Assembly: GCF_001297125.1 (NCBI RefSeq)
Contig: NZ_LHPC01000017.1
Coordinates: forward strand, 248,001 to 312,000
Source: Pseudomonas sp. RIT-PI-q
GTDB taxonomy: Bacteria; Pseudomonadota; Gammaproteobacteria; Pseudomonadales; Pseudomonadaceae
Direction of reading: 5' to 3'
DNA length: 64,000 nucleotides
Below, one piece after another: positions 1-8,713 of the stretch. Under the pieces are notes generated by a model. That model saw only the letters and a list, made by a program, of their open reading frames with translations, was not told where the DNA came from and ran no database searches. Both the position numbers and the translations under genes were made by a program. Position 1 is the stretch's first letter, and each line of letters starts with the position of its first letter.

Positions 1-1040
1 TTGGCGATGTCCGGGCCGCCGTCCATGCCGAGGGCGACATGACGGATCTCGGTTTCTGTCACCGACACCGGACGCAGCACGCGGAAGAACGACATCGACA
101 TCGCCACGTTGGGGAACAGATTGAGGTTGAACCCGGCACCGTGCAGCGAGCGCACGATGCGCCGGACCTGTGCCGGCGCCATGGTCTTCGACAATTCTTC
201 AGTCACATGCGCGAAGCGTTCCTGCAACTGCTCGGTGCCGTCGTCGTGATCGAGATCGACGTGTTCCGGCACCATCACCATCACGCTGTGGCCGTTGCCC
301 AAAGCATGGGTGACGGCGTGTTCGTCGGTCATGAACGAGAGCATTTCCGAGGTTTCTGCGTCCACCGACGACATGAACGACTTGTGCACGATCGGGAAGT
401 GATAACCGTCGGTGGTGTTTTCCAGCTGGATCTTCCAGTTGCCCTTGAAGCTGAACTTGTGTTCGCCCTGGGTCTTGATCGGGTAGCCGGCGCCCTGCTT
501 CATGAACAGGTCCATCCAGTGTTTTGCACCGCCGAGGAAATCTTCCAGCGGTTCGATCTCGTCGTTGTAACTGGCGAAGACCATGCCGGCGTAGCTTTCG
601 ACCCGCAGGCTGGTGAGCGGCAGTTCGGACTTTTCCAGGATGCCTTCGTAGCCGTCCGGGTAAGGCAGCGCGCGCAGCTTGCCATCCAGGCCGTACGACC
701 AACTGTGATACGGGCAGGTGAAACCAGTGGCGTTGCCTTTGTGTTTTTCGCAGACGGTGGCGCCACGGTGCCGGCAGCGGTTTTCCAGGACATTGATCTG
801 GCCCTTCTTGTCACGCACCACAATCACCGGGCGACGGCCGATGGTCGCGGTCTTGAAGTCGCCGCTGTTGCGCACTTCGCTTTCGTGGGCGACCCACACC
901 CAGGTGCGGTAGAAAATCTTTTCCAGTTCGGCTTCGAACAGCGCCGGGTCGTTGTACAGCGAGACGTCGACGCGGTCGTGCTTGACCAGTTCGTCCGGGC
1001 TTTTCGACGTTGCGATCAGCCGGTATTCATGAGTGCTCAT
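1..1040 (-). CDS. iacC: Rieske non-haem iron oxygenase alpha subunit, IacC-like (3' end outside window)
   Basis: The ATG at 1040 opens a frame that runs off the left edge after about 346 codons; family members are around 430 residues. The Rieske [2Fe-2S] motif is visible as C89-x-H91 and C109-x2-H112. The mononuclear iron site follows as an E-N-x-x-D-G-Y-H-x4-H pattern (D211, H214, H219). It is the last visible gene of a minus-strand operon: acyl-CoA-dehydrogenase-like protein, small protein, SnoaL-like protein, amidase, then this gene. That order matches the iacABIHC segment of the Pseudomonas indole-3-acetate degradation cluster. In that pathway IacC with reductase components dioxygenates an oxindole intermediate on the way to catechol. 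iacD and later genes should lie beyond the left edge. Confidence 0.85.
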   Translation of the reverse strand, partial: MSTHEYRLIATSKSPDELVKHDRVDVSLYNDPALFEAELEKIFYRTWVWVAHESEVRNSGDFKTATIGRRPVIVVRDKKGQINVLENRCRHRGATVCEKHKGNATGFTCPYHSWSYGLDGKLRALPYPDGYEGILEKSELPLTSLRVESYAGMVFASYNDEIEPLEDFLGGAKHWMDLFMKQGAGYPIKTQGEHKFSFKGNWKIQLENTTDGYHFPIVHKSFMSSVDAETSEMLSFMTDEHAVTHALGNGHSVMVMVPEHVDLDHDDGTEQLQERFAHVTEELSKTMAPAQVRRIVRSLHGAGFNLNLFPNVAMSMSFFRVLRPVSVTETEIRHVALGMDGGPDIA

Positions 1041-1074
1041 GCGGTTCTCCTCATGGCTTTTTTATGACTTGTTT

Positions 1075-2196
1075 TTAGGAATGCATGCTGTGTTGCAGTT
1101 GCGCACCGAAGGCGCAGACCACTTCGTCTTGACCTTTACGGCCGACAATCTGCAGGCCGACTTTCAGCCCGCTACCTTTCAGTTCCACCGGCACCGTCAG
1201 CGCCGGATGGCCGCTGAGGTTGAAAGGCCGGACCAGCGGCGTCATACCGGCCACGGCTTTGCTGGCGCTGCGGGCTTCGATCAGCGTCGGCGGCAGGCTG
1301 GGCATCGTCGGCAACAGCAGCACTTCAAACTGCTCCAGCGCGGCATCCACTTGCTGGCTGAAACGTGCGCGGACTTTTTCGGCTTGCGCCAGCTCCACGG
1401 CATCGGTGCGACTGGCGGCCAGCAGGCGCTGTTCGACATCCGCACCGATCAGGCCCTTGCCGGTGAGGTGACCGAACGCCGCCCAGTTTTCAACATTGAT
1501 CACGCTCAGGCCGGCGGCAAACGCCGCTTCGAATTCACTTAAATGCAAGCTGCTGCGATGCCAACCGGCACGGTCGGCAGCTGCATAGAGGCAGGCTTGC
1601 AACAGCGGATCGCAGGCCACTTCGAGAAAGCCCACGCGGGCATTGCTCGACGGCAAGCCCTGGGCGTGGAAACCCGGACAGATCACCTGCATCGCAGCGA
1701 TCAAATCGTCCATGTCCACCGCGAACGGCCCCACGCAATCGAGGCTGGAAAACTGCGGATGCGCACCGACACGGCTGACCCGCCCATAAGTCGGCTTCAA
1801 CCCGGCAATGCCGCAACAGGCCGCCGGCACCCGCACCGAGCCGCCGGTGTCGGTGCCGATGGCGATGTCCGCCAGGCCCGCCGCGACCGCTGCTGCCGAA
1901 CCACTGGACGAACCGCCCGGCACCCGATCCGGCGCCTGTGGGTTGATCGGCGTGCCGGTCCAGTCGTTGATCCCGGTGACGCCAAACGCCAGCTCATGCA
2001 GATTGGTTTTGCCAACGATTTGCCAGCCAGCGGCGAGGATCGCGTCCACCACGTCGGCGTTACGGGATGCCGGCGCGGCATCGGCAAACGCCCGGCTGCC
2101 CGAACGGGTCGGATACCCGGCAATGTCGATCGAGTCTTTGATCGCCACCCGTTTGCCGCTGCCACCGAGTAAAAATTCGCTGATAAACGTACTCAT
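1075..2196 (-). CDS. iacH: Amidase signature family protein, IacH-like
   Basis: 373 residues. The start at 2196 overlaps the stop of the upstream gene (ATGA, 2193-2196), so it was preferred over the longer open frame. The Ser-cisSer-Lys triad of the amidase signature family is visible: K20 in V-A-I-K-D-S, S96 in G-G-S-S-S-G-S, and nucleophile S120 in T-D-T-G-G-S. It is shorter than many amidases (450-500 residues) but has the whole catalytic core. Position between the SnoaL-like gene and the Rieske gene matches IacH of IAA-degradation clusters. IacH is predicted to hydrolyse an amide, but its exact substrate in the pathway is, to my knowledge, not settled. Confidence 0.85.
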   Translation of the reverse strand: MSTFISEFLLGGSGKRVAIKDSIDIAGYPTRSGSRAFADAAPASRNADVVDAILAAGWQIVGKTNLHELAFGVTGINDWTGTPINPQAPDRVPGGSSSGSAAAVAAGLADIAIGTDTGGSVRVPAACCGIAGLKPTYGRVSRVGAHPQFSSLDCVGPFAVDMDDLIAAMQVICPGFHAQGLPSSNARVGFLEVACDPLLQACLYAAADRAGWHRSSLHLSEFEAAFAAGLSVINVENWAAFGHLTGKGLIGADVEQRLLAASRTDAVELAQAEKVRARFSQQVDAALEQFEVLLLPTMPSLPPTLIEARSASKAVAGMTPLVRPFNLSGHPALTVPVELKGSGLKVGLQIVGRKGQDEVVCAFGAQLQHSMHS

Positions 2197-2663
2197 GCGC
2201 CCAGCCTCGTATTGAACAAGCGTTGCGTACGGAAATGTGCGATCAGCCAGACCCCGTCGACACAACGGAAATCGATGTTCAGCCGTGTGCCAAACAGTTC
2301 GCTGCGCCCATCGGCGTAGGTGGAAATCTGCTGCATGATCCACTGCCCTTGCGCCGTGCTGCCGTCGACCACGATCGACTCGCTGGTGAGGTAATGCAGA
2401 TTCAGGCGAAAGTGCTCCGACGGCGGCAAATAGCTGCCAACAAACGCCGCCACGGCATCACGTCCTTGATGCTGGCCAAAGGTCTGCGCGGTGGCACTGC
2501 CGACGCCTTCCCAGATCGCATTGACGCAGAACAATTCAGCCAGTTCGCGGACCTGGGTCGCGGCCCTCGGCACATCGCACAGGTCCATGTAGCGCGCCAT
2601 CAAGCGGCGCACCTGGCTCTCCCCTTCGAGCGTCTGCAGACGCTGCAGCAAGGCCTCGTTCAT
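2193..2663 (-). CDS. iacI: SnoaL/NTF2-like protein, IacI-like
   Basis: 156 residues with the size and pattern of an NTF2/SnoaL-like alpha+beta barrel: an N-terminal helix rich in charged residues, then W-E-G-V-G and G-R-D-A-V motifs, and a C-terminal strand ending W-L-I-A-H-F. Beta subunits of ring-hydroxylating dioxygenases share this fold, but here the gene sits between the small IacB-like gene and the amidase, which fits IacI. It overlaps the amidase by four bases and starts three bases after the preceding gene's stop, so translational coupling is likely. The biochemical role of IacI is unclear, and the fold alone does not reveal a reaction. Confidence 0.7.
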   Translation of the reverse strand: MNEALLQRLQTLEGESQVRRLMARYMDLCDVPRAATQVRELAELFCVNAIWEGVGSATAQTFGQHQGRDAVAAFVGSYLPPSEHFRLNLHYLTSESIVVDGSTAQGQWIMQQISTYADGRSELFGTRLNIDFRCVDGVWLIAHFRTQRLFNTRLGA

Positions 2664-2666
2664 GAC

Positions 2667-3038
2667 TTACACCTTGGCCGCGTCGGGGATGGTCAGCGGA
2701 CGACCGATGCGCGCTTCGACCTTGGCGTAGCGCCACAGGCTGTACTCGTTCACCGGCGTGGTGCGGAACAGGTTGCAGGCGTCGATCACCGATTGGTGGC
2801 AGTCGACGTCGGCCATGATGTAGACGGTCCACGGCGAGGTGGTGGACGGCCCGACCATCAGCCGGTCATCGTCCATCGCGCCCAGCACGGTGATGCCGGG
2901 CATGGCGCCGAGCGAGCCCATCATCTGGCTGAAACCCTTCCACACGGCCAAGCCTTCGCCGGTGGGCAGGTCGAAAAAGTTCTGGGTGATGCCGATGCAA
3001 AAGACGACGCGCAACGGTTCTTGGGTGGTCTGGGTCAT
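2667..3038 (-). CDS. iacB: Small alpha+beta protein, IacB-like
   Basis: 123 residues with start ATG at 3038. No signal peptide or membrane segment is visible. The pattern, with a beta strand near the start (V-V-F-C-I-G) and a second half carrying W-T-V-Y-I-M-A-D-V-D, resembles dimeric ferredoxin-like (EthD/ABM type) proteins, but I cannot name the family with certainty. It lies 25 bases downstream of the flavoprotein gene and 3 bases before the SnoaL-like gene. The assignment as IacB rests on position within the iacABIHC order and on size. The reaction is not known to me. Confidence 0.65.
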   Translation of the reverse strand: MTQTTQEPLRVVFCIGITQNFFDLPTGEGLAVWKGFSQMMGSLGAMPGITVLGAMDDDRLMVGPSTTSPWTVYIMADVDCHQSVIDACNLFRTTPVNEYSLWRYAKVEARIGRPLTIPDAAKV

Positions 3039-3063
3039 GGGTGTTGATCCTTGGATAGAGGGT

Positions 3064-4227
3064 TCAGATGTAGCCAGGGAATGGCGGCACGCCGAGGAAC
3101 ACCGAGCCGGCGCCGTCGTACAGGCCTTCGCTGAGGAAGGCGTGCTGAGTGACCACCATCGCGTCGCGCAGGTAGCGTTGCAGCGGATGGCGCAGGTAAA
3201 TCGCGGTGGTCCCGGCGAGGCTGTAGGCGCTTTGCACCACAGCGGCGCCGGCCTGGGAAACGTGGATCGCGGAGAGGCGCAACAGGCTGGTTTGTTCGGC
3301 GGTGACCGGGTTGCCGGCGAGGATCGAATGCCACACCTGCTCGGTCGCGCCGTAGAAGAAGCCGCGCGCGGCACTCAGTTGCGCTTCGGCTTTGGCAATC
3401 TCGATCCGCACATAGGCGCGATCGGCCATTTTCGGTGCGCCGGTGATGCCACTGCCGGCCGCCATGCGGCTGACTTCATCGAGTGCCGCACGGGCCAGAC
3501 CGAGGTTGACCACCGCCAACACTTGCGCGGCGTAGGCAATCGACGGGTAGTGGAACAGCGGCTCATCGATGGTCGAGGCACCGCCGCGAATGAAGGTCCA
3601 GCGCTCGTCGACGCGTTGATCGGTGACGCGCAGGTCATGGCTGCCGGTGCCCTTGAGGCCGACCACGTCCCAGTTTTCGACAATGTCGACCTGCGCCGGC
3701 CGGAACACCGCCGTGCGCGGCTTGCCGCCAGCGGCGCCGATGCCGACACCGAGCAAGTCGGCGCCTTTGCAGCCGCTGGCAAATTTCCAGGTGCCGTTAA
3801 CCTGCCAACCACCCTCGACGGCTTCGGCGGGTTGCAATGGAAACAAGCCACCGGCAAACACCAGACCGGGGCTTTGTGCGTAGATTTCGGCGAGGGGTTC
3901 TTTCGGCAACGCGGCGAGATAGTCACCGGCGCGGCCGAAGCTGGCGACCCAGCCTGCGGAGCCGTCGGCTTCGGAGATGCGTTCGATCATGTGCAGGAAT
4001 CGCGCGGGGGCCAGGGCGTCACCGCCAAAGCATTTCGGCGTGGCGGCGCGGTAGATGCCGACCTGCTTGAAGCGTTCGATCATGTCCCGTGGCACGTGGG
4101 AGCCGGCGTCGAATTCGTCCCGACGTTGGCGCACTTCATCCAGTACCTGCGCAAAGAGCGGGCTGTCGACGACATCTTCGTCGACGCCGGGCAGAGCGTC
4201 TTGTTGCGCGACCGCTGAACGCAGCAT
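3064..4227 (-). CDS. iacA: Acyl-CoA-dehydrogenase-fold flavin monooxygenase, IacA-like
   Basis: 387 residues. Start ATG at 4227 is preceded by G-G-A-G-A-A-A as a good ribosome binding site. The sequence has the three-part acyl-CoA dehydrogenase fold: an N-terminal helical domain, a middle beta domain (W-Q-V-N-G-T-W-K-F-A-S-G-C, typical of the HsaA/HpaH-type monooxygenase branch), and a C-terminal helical bundle. The usual acyl-CoA-dehydrogenase E-G-T catalytic loop is absent, which supports a hydroxylase rather than a dehydrogenase. It is the first gene of the operon. IacA oxidises IAA at the indole ring in the first step of the pathway. The flavin reductase partner (IacG) would lie outside the window. 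Confidence 0.85.
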   Translation of the reverse strand: MLRSAVAQQDALPGVDEDVVDSPLFAQVLDEVRQRRDEFDAGSHVPRDMIERFKQVGIYRAATPKCFGGDALAPARFLHMIERISEADGSAGWVASFGRAGDYLAALPKEPLAEIYAQSPGLVFAGGLFPLQPAEAVEGGWQVNGTWKFASGCKGADLLGVGIGAAGGKPRTAVFRPAQVDIVENWDVVGLKGTGSHDLRVTDQRVDERWTFIRGGASTIDEPLFHYPSIAYAAQVLAVVNLGLARAALDEVSRMAAGSGITGAPKMADRAYVRIEIAKAEAQLSAARGFFYGATEQVWHSILAGNPVTAEQTSLLRLSAIHVSQAGAAVVQSAYSLAGTTAIYLRHPLQRYLRDAMVVTQHAFLSEGLYDGAGSVFLGVPPFPGYI

Positions 4228-4276
4228 GGGCTTTCTCCGTTTTGCTTATTGTTAGTGGGCCGAACCGCACCGCTAC

Positions 4277-4368
4277 CTGTAGGAGCGAGGCTTGCCCGCG
4301 AACCAGGCACTGCGGTCTCTCAAGTCGACCGCGTCATCGTTCTTCGCGGGCAAGCCTCGCTCCTACAG
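4277..4368. repeat. REPIN: inverted pair of GTAGGAGCGAGGCTTGCCCGC-type REPs
   Basis: Two arms of about 25 bases (4277-4302 and 4344-4368) face each other around a loop of roughly 40 bases, as in paired Pseudomonas REPs. It occupies the divergent gap between iacA and the histidine kinase (4228-4574). In the rest of that gap I see only AT-poor sequence, a TATAAA box at about 4513-4518 that could serve the kinase, and a short AACCG/CGGTT dyad near 4530-4545. Confidence 0.9.
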
Positions 4369-4574
4369 AGGGATACGTGGGGGCCCTGTGCATTGAGGTC
4401 CAGTGTAAAAACCGCATCGGGTCGCCACTATTGGGGCGTGCAGCCCCTTGGCTAAAGAAATCCCCTAGCCCGCCCCCGGTTACTTCTGAGCGCATCCCCA
4501 CGCGCAAGCCGGTATAAAAAGCCATACTTCAACCGACACCGGTTGTTGACCCCTCTGCCGCCAAGGGCTGCGCG

Positions 4575-6059
4575 ATGTATCTGCCAAAACCGAACGATTT
4601 CTACAGCCTCATCGAAGCCATGCCGTTGTGCATCATTCTTCACGATGCCCAGAGCAAGGAGATTCTCTGGGCCAACAGCGCCGCCCTGAAAGCGCTGGGC
4701 TTTACCCTGGAAGAACTCACGCCACTGAAAGCCCCGGACATGACCCGCGACGCGCCCAAGTACCGGCGCTCGGTGGGTTTGCGCTGGCTGGAGGGCGCCG
4801 CACGCACGGGCCAGCGCGCCATCGAGTGGTGTTACCGCTCCAAGCAAGGGGTCGAGATTTTGTCCGAGGCGGTCGCCACCCTGGTGCACCTGGACGGGCG
4901 CGACGTGCTGATGGTGCAGTTCCGCGACATCTCCAAGGAAGACAAGGTCAAGCGCGACCTCAAGCGTTTCGAAAGCCGCCTCAAGGCCTTTATGCAGGAC
5001 CTGGCCGAAGGCGTCGCGGTGCTCGGGCCCCAGGGGGATATCCGCTTTATCAGCGATTCCGCCGCGCACCTGTTGAAGGGAGAGGAACATGAGCTGGTCG
5101 GCGAAAACTTCCTCGCCTGGTGCGACGACGCTTCGCGCCAGCGCCTGCTGCAACAACTGGCCAGCGAAACGCCTGAGCACGCGCCGTTCAGCGTGCATTA
5201 CCAGGTGCAACGGCGTGACGGCGAGTGGCGCTGGCATGACGCGACGTGCCGATTTATCGAGATTGAAGACGACCTGGTCGGCCATCTGCTGCTGTTTCGC
5301 GATGTCACCGAGCAGGTGCAAGCCGAAGAAGCGCGACGTGTCAGTGAGCAAAAACTCGAGTACCTGGCTCGCTACAACGCGATGGGCGAAATGGCCGTGG
5401 CGATTGCCCATGAGCTGAGTCAGCCGCTGGCGGCTACCCGCAACTTCATCGAAGGCGCGGTGATTCGCCTGGGCAAGGATCAATCCACTGATCAGGGCGT
5501 CGCCTGGGGTTTGCAGAACGCCGTGCGGCAAATCGAGCATGCGTCGCTGATCATCAAAAGCGTGCGCGATTACGTGGTCAAGCTGGAGCAGTCCGAGGAG
5601 CGGATCGACCTCAATGAGCTGCTGCGCGAAACCCGCTACTTCATCAGTTTGCGCGCCGATCCGAGCCGGATCCGGGTTGAAATCGTGACCAGTCCCGAGC
5701 CGCTCTGGGTGAGCTGCGAGAAGGTGCTGATCGGTCAGGTCATCCTCAACCTGGCCTTCAACGCGATTGAGGAAATGGCTGACCTGCCCATCGAGCGACG
5801 TGTGTTGCGCATTCAGGCCAGCCGCGACAAAGACGTGGCGCTGGTGCGCATCGAAGATCGCGGTCGCGGCATTCAGGCCCAGGCGCAAGAGAAGCTCTTC
5901 GATGGCTTCTTCTCCTCCAAGGTCAGCGGCAACGGCATCGGCCTGGCGCTGTGCAAAAACATCATCGGCCGGCATCGCGGCGATATCTGGGCGCAAAACC
6001 TTGAGCCTTGCGGCGCGGTGTTCACCTTCTCCCTTCCCCTGTCCTCCCCGGACTTGTAG
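4575..6059 (+). CDS. PAS-domain sensor histidine kinase, orphan
   Basis: 494 residues, cytoplasmic, no membrane helices. Two PAS domains are visible (about 8-120 and 135-245). They are followed by the dimerisation/phosphoacceptor helix with H279 in A-H-E-L-S-Q-P-L, an N box with N396, a D-R-G-R-G-I box near 428-433, and a G-x-G-I-G-L box near 452-457. No receiver domain and no response regulator gene are in the window. It is divergent from iacA and followed by the amine dehydrogenase cluster, so it may control one or both. Two-component regulators have been described near some iac loci, but the link here is inference. Confidence 0.85.
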   Translation: MYLPKPNDFYSLIEAMPLCIILHDAQSKEILWANSAALKALGFTLEELTPLKAPDMTRDAPKYRRSVGLRWLEGAARTGQRAIEWCYRSKQGVEILSEAVATLVHLDGRDVLMVQFRDISKEDKVKRDLKRFESRLKAFMQDLAEGVAVLGPQGDIRFISDSAAHLLKGEEHELVGENFLAWCDDASRQRLLQQLASETPEHAPFSVHYQVQRRDGEWRWHDATCRFIEIEDDLVGHLLLFRDVTEQVQAEEARRVSEQKLEYLARYNAMGEMAVAIAHELSQPLAATRNFIEGAVIRLGKDQSTDQGVAWGLQNAVRQIEHASLIIKSVRDYVVKLEQSEERIDLNELLRETRYFISLRADPSRIRVEIVTSPEPLWVSCEKVLIGQVILNLAFNAIEEMADLPIERRVLRIQASRDKDVALVRIEDRGRGIQAQAQEKLFDGFFSSKVSGNGIGLALCKNIIGRHRGDIWAQNLEPCGAVFTFSLPLSSPDL

Positions 6060-6202
6060 CAGCTGCCGAGCCCGCGAGGCTGCGTTCGAGGACGCAGTCC
6101 TCGCCAACCCTGCACACGCGGTTTGCCTGAAAAACCGCAGTGCATGGTTTTACGACTGCTTCGCAGCCGAACGCAGCCTCGCAGGCTCGGCAGCTGCTAC
6201 AG
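6055..6202. repeat. REPIN: GTAGCAGCTGCCGAG-type inverted pair
   Basis: The left arm begins inside the last codons of the kinase gene and the right arm ends at 6202. The inner parts also pair (GCAGCCGAACGCAGCCTCG against CGAGGCTGCGTTCGAGG). The remaining gap to 6368 shows no gene. It should hold the promoter for the amine dehydrogenase genes, but no clear box was seen. Confidence 0.85.
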
Positions 6203-6368
6203 GGCGCCATCCCCCGCGATAACAGTGATTTTCTGACACTGGCACAGACACACAAACACTTGGCAGCCACAGCAATTCTCCGGTTTTCCCGGCGAGGCAG
6301 AATCGAATTGTAAAAATCTGCCAATGCATCCGCGATCCGCGTTACCAACAATTCAGGAAGTTCCCCTT

Positions 6369-7517
6369 ATGCGAACAAACAGGATCTCCGTACAGTCAGC
6401 GCTAGGCCTGAGCCTGCTTGTACTCGGTTTGAACAGTGCCCGCGCGGACTTGCCCGCCGACACGATCGGCCAGACCACCCTGGCGTTCCCCGCTGAAGCT
6501 CACCGGGCGTTCGTCGTCGATGTCGAATTCGAAAGTTTCGTGGCCGGCCGGATCACCGTGGTCGACCCCGATCAGAAACGCGTGCTGGGCATGGTCCCGA
6601 CCGGTTTTGCCGCGCCCTCGACCTTGAGCCATGACGGCAAGCTGATCTACAGCGCCGACATCTGGTATTCCCGTGGCACCCGTGGCACCCGCACCGACGT
6701 GCTGACCGCCTGGGATACCTCGACCCTGTCACCCGCCTGGGAAGTGCTGATTCCGAACAAGCGCGCCGAGTCGCTGACCCAGCGCTATGGCCTGAAGACC
6801 AGCGGCGATGACCGCTTCGTCTACGTCTACAACTTCACCCCGTCGACGTCGGTGACCGTGGTCGACACCCAGGCCAAGACCGTCGCCACGGAAATCGCCA
6901 TTCCCGGTTGCGTGCTCAACTACCCGATCGGCAATCGCCGCTTCGCCTCGTTGTGCGGCGACGGCACTCTGCAAGTTGTGACCCTCAACGATCAAGGCCT
7001 GGAAGCCTCGCGCAGCCGCACGCCGTTCTTCGACCCGAACGCGGAAAAACTGGTGGAGCGCGCGGTCAACGTCGGTGACACCTATTACTTCACCACCACC
7101 ACGGGCACCGTTCGCCCCGTGGACTTTACTGGCGACGCGCCGAAGATCCTGCCGAGCTGGTCGCTGGTCACCGACGCGGAGAAGAAAGCCGGCTGGGCAC
7201 CCGGCGGATGGCAGCTGATGGCTGTCGCGCCGAAGCTCAACCGTTTGTACGTGTTGATGCACGACGCTCACGAACCGATGAAGTGGGAAGACCCGAGTAC
7301 GTTCATCTGGGCGTATGACCTCAAGACCCAGAAGAAAATCGCCACCCTGGAAGCACCGGCACCGGTGTGGAGCCTGCAGGCAACGGGCGATGACAAGCCG
7401 CTGCTGCTGGGTGCCGATGTTGAAGGCGGCTTGCAGATTTTCGACCTGAAGACCAACCAGCACACCGGCAGCATGGCCAAGGTCGCGAAAACCGCGACTC
7501 AGGTCATGAGCTACTAA
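6369..7517 (+). CDS. aauB: TTQ-dependent amine dehydrogenase large (heavy) subunit
   Basis: 382 residues. The start at 6369 gives a clean Sec signal peptide (M-R-T-N-R then a hydrophobic stretch, A-R-A cleavage site near residue 26) with AGGAAG upstream; an upstream in-frame ATG at 6324 would bury the signal. The repeated W/Y-rich and D-T/S-rich blades fit the seven-bladed propeller of the methylamine/aromatic amine dehydrogenase heavy chain. It is followed 12 bases later by mauE-like, mauD-like and small-subunit genes. This heavy chain binds two small subunits in the periplasm and shapes the substrate channel. The aromatic versus methylamine choice rests on cluster content rather than on residues I could verify. 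Confidence 0.88.
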   Translation: MRTNRISVQSALGLSLLVLGLNSARADLPADTIGQTTLAFPAEAHRAFVVDVEFESFVAGRITVVDPDQKRVLGMVPTGFAAPSTLSHDGKLIYSADIWYSRGTRGTRTDVLTAWDTSTLSPAWEVLIPNKRAESLTQRYGLKTSGDDRFVYVYNFTPSTSVTVVDTQAKTVATEIAIPGCVLNYPIGNRRFASLCGDGTLQVVTLNDQGLEASRSRTPFFDPNAEKLVERAVNVGDTYYFTTTTGTVRPVDFTGDAPKILPSWSLVTDAEKKAGWAPGGWQLMAVAPKLNRLYVLMHDAHEPMKWEDPSTFIWAYDLKTQKKIATLEAPAPVWSLQATGDDKPLLLGADVEGGLQIFDLKTNQHTGSMAKVAKTATQVMSY

Positions 7518-7529
7518 CGAGGTTCGGCC

Positions 7530-8069
7530 ATGCACTCAGATCCGATCTTCATCATTGCCAGCGCCCTCGCCATCTCGGTGTTGCTGGCCAGTGCCGCGAC
7601 CCACAAGTTGCGGGCACCGGCGCGCTTCGCCAAGCAGCTGGCTGACTACCAACTGCTGCCCGATGCGCTGGTGCGCCCCGGTGCCCGGCTGATCCCGCTG
7701 CTGGAACTGGCCATCGCCTTCGCCTTGCTGGTGCCGTTCAGCCGTGGCTGGGCCGCGTTGAGCGCCGCCAGCCTGATCGCGCTGTACGCCGCCGCCATTG
7801 GCATCAACCTGTGGCGCGGTCGTCGCAACATCGACTGCGGCTGTGCCGGGCCGGACCAGGCGCAACCGCTGCGCCCGGTGCTGCTGTTGCGCAACAGCGT
7901 GCTGGTGGCGCTGGCGCTGCTGGCCAGCGTAGCGCCGATTGCCCGCGACATGACTGTGTTCGATGGCTTTGTGACGGTCGCTGCCAGCGCTGTCGCGTTG
8001 CTCATCTACGCCGCGGCCGATGGCCTGCTGGCGAACTCCCCTCTTCTGCTCAAATTGATTGGTAGGTGA
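7530..8069 (+). CDS. aauE: MauE-like membrane protein for amine dehydrogenase maturation
   Basis: 179 residues, almost entirely hydrophobic, with four or five predicted membrane helices. A small loop carries a C-G-C motif (I-D-C-G-C-A-G) characteristic of MauE, which belongs to the DoxX/MauE-like group. MauE and MauD are needed for disulfide formation and stability of the small subunit, which carries many disulfides. The start ATG at 7530 follows ACGAGG, and the gene ends 4 bases before the next start, so it is co-transcribed. Confidence 0.85.
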   Translation: MHSDPIFIIASALAISVLLASAATHKLRAPARFAKQLADYQLLPDALVRPGARLIPLLELAIAFALLVPFSRGWAALSAASLIALYAAAIGINLWRGRRNIDCGCAGPDQAQPLRPVLLLRNSVLVALALLASVAPIARDMTVFDGFVTVAASAVALLIYAAADGLLANSPLLLKLIGR

Positions 8070-8073
8070 TCCA

Positions 8074-8694
8074 ATGGAAGGCTTGATTGTTTCCAACGTT
8101 CTGCTCTGGGTATTGCTGGTGGCCGTGGCGTTTGTCGTCATGGGCCTGGTGCGTCAGATTGGTGTGCTGCATGGCCGACTGGCGCCAGCCGGCGCGCTGA
8201 TGGTCGACAAAGGCGTGGCCGTCAACGAAGCCGCACCGCAAGTCACTGCCAGCGACCGTCATGGCCGCCCGGTGAACTTCGGCTACGCCGGCGAGAAATC
8301 GCAACTGCTGTTCTTCCTCTCGCCGACCTGCCCGATCTGCAAGTCGCTGCTGCCGGCGATCAAATCCATCGCCAAAGAACAGGCTGACCGCCTCGATGTG
8401 GTGTTCATCAGCGACGGCGACATGGACGCCCAGCAAGCGCTGATCCGCGAGCACAAACTGGACGACGCCACTTATGTGGTCGGGCCGGAAGTGGGCATGA
8501 CCTATCAGATCGGCAAGCTGCCTTACGCGGCGCTGATCGACAAGACCGGCACCCTGCGCGCCAAAGGCCTGGTCAATTCCCGCGAGCACCTGGACAGCCT
8601 GTTCGAGGTTGAACACCTCAAGCACGCCACGCTGCAGCAATACCTCAATGCTCAGCCACACGATCACGACCACAGCCACGGCCATAGCCACTGA
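8074..8694 (+). CDS. aauD: MauD-like thioredoxin-fold protein for small-subunit disulfides
   Basis: 206 residues. The ATG at 8074 lies 8 bases after a GGTAGGTG ribosome binding site; an earlier in-frame ATG at 8059 sits inside the mauE-like gene. One N-terminal membrane helix (about 7-27) anchors a periplasmic thioredoxin-like domain with C-P-I-C active site (in S-P-T-C-P-I-C-K). MauD is the partner of MauE in forming the six or so disulfides of the TTQ subunit. Unusual here is a C-terminal tail of alternating His (H-D-H-D-H-S-H-G-H-S-H), which looks like a metal-binding extension. Confidence 0.88.
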   Translation: MEGLIVSNVLLWVLLVAVAFVVMGLVRQIGVLHGRLAPAGALMVDKGVAVNEAAPQVTASDRHGRPVNFGYAGEKSQLLFFLSPTCPICKSLLPAIKSIAKEQADRLDVVFISDGDMDAQQALIREHKLDDATYVVGPEVGMTYQIGKLPYAALIDKTGTLRAKGLVNSREHLDSLFEVEHLKHATLQQYLNAQPHDHDHSHGHSH

Positions 8695-8713
8695 TTAAGG
8701 CAGGGAGACGTTT

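Noticed and set aside
2839..4218. Long open frame (459 codons) on the plus strand opposite iacA and iacB
   Set aside because: It is the antisense shadow of real minus-strand genes with recognisable families, and its translation is low-complexity and rich in Arg/His/Gly.
4452..6107. 551-codon minus-strand frame across the histidine kinase
   Set aside because: The plus strand shows H, N and G boxes of a kinase; the antisense protein shows no domain.
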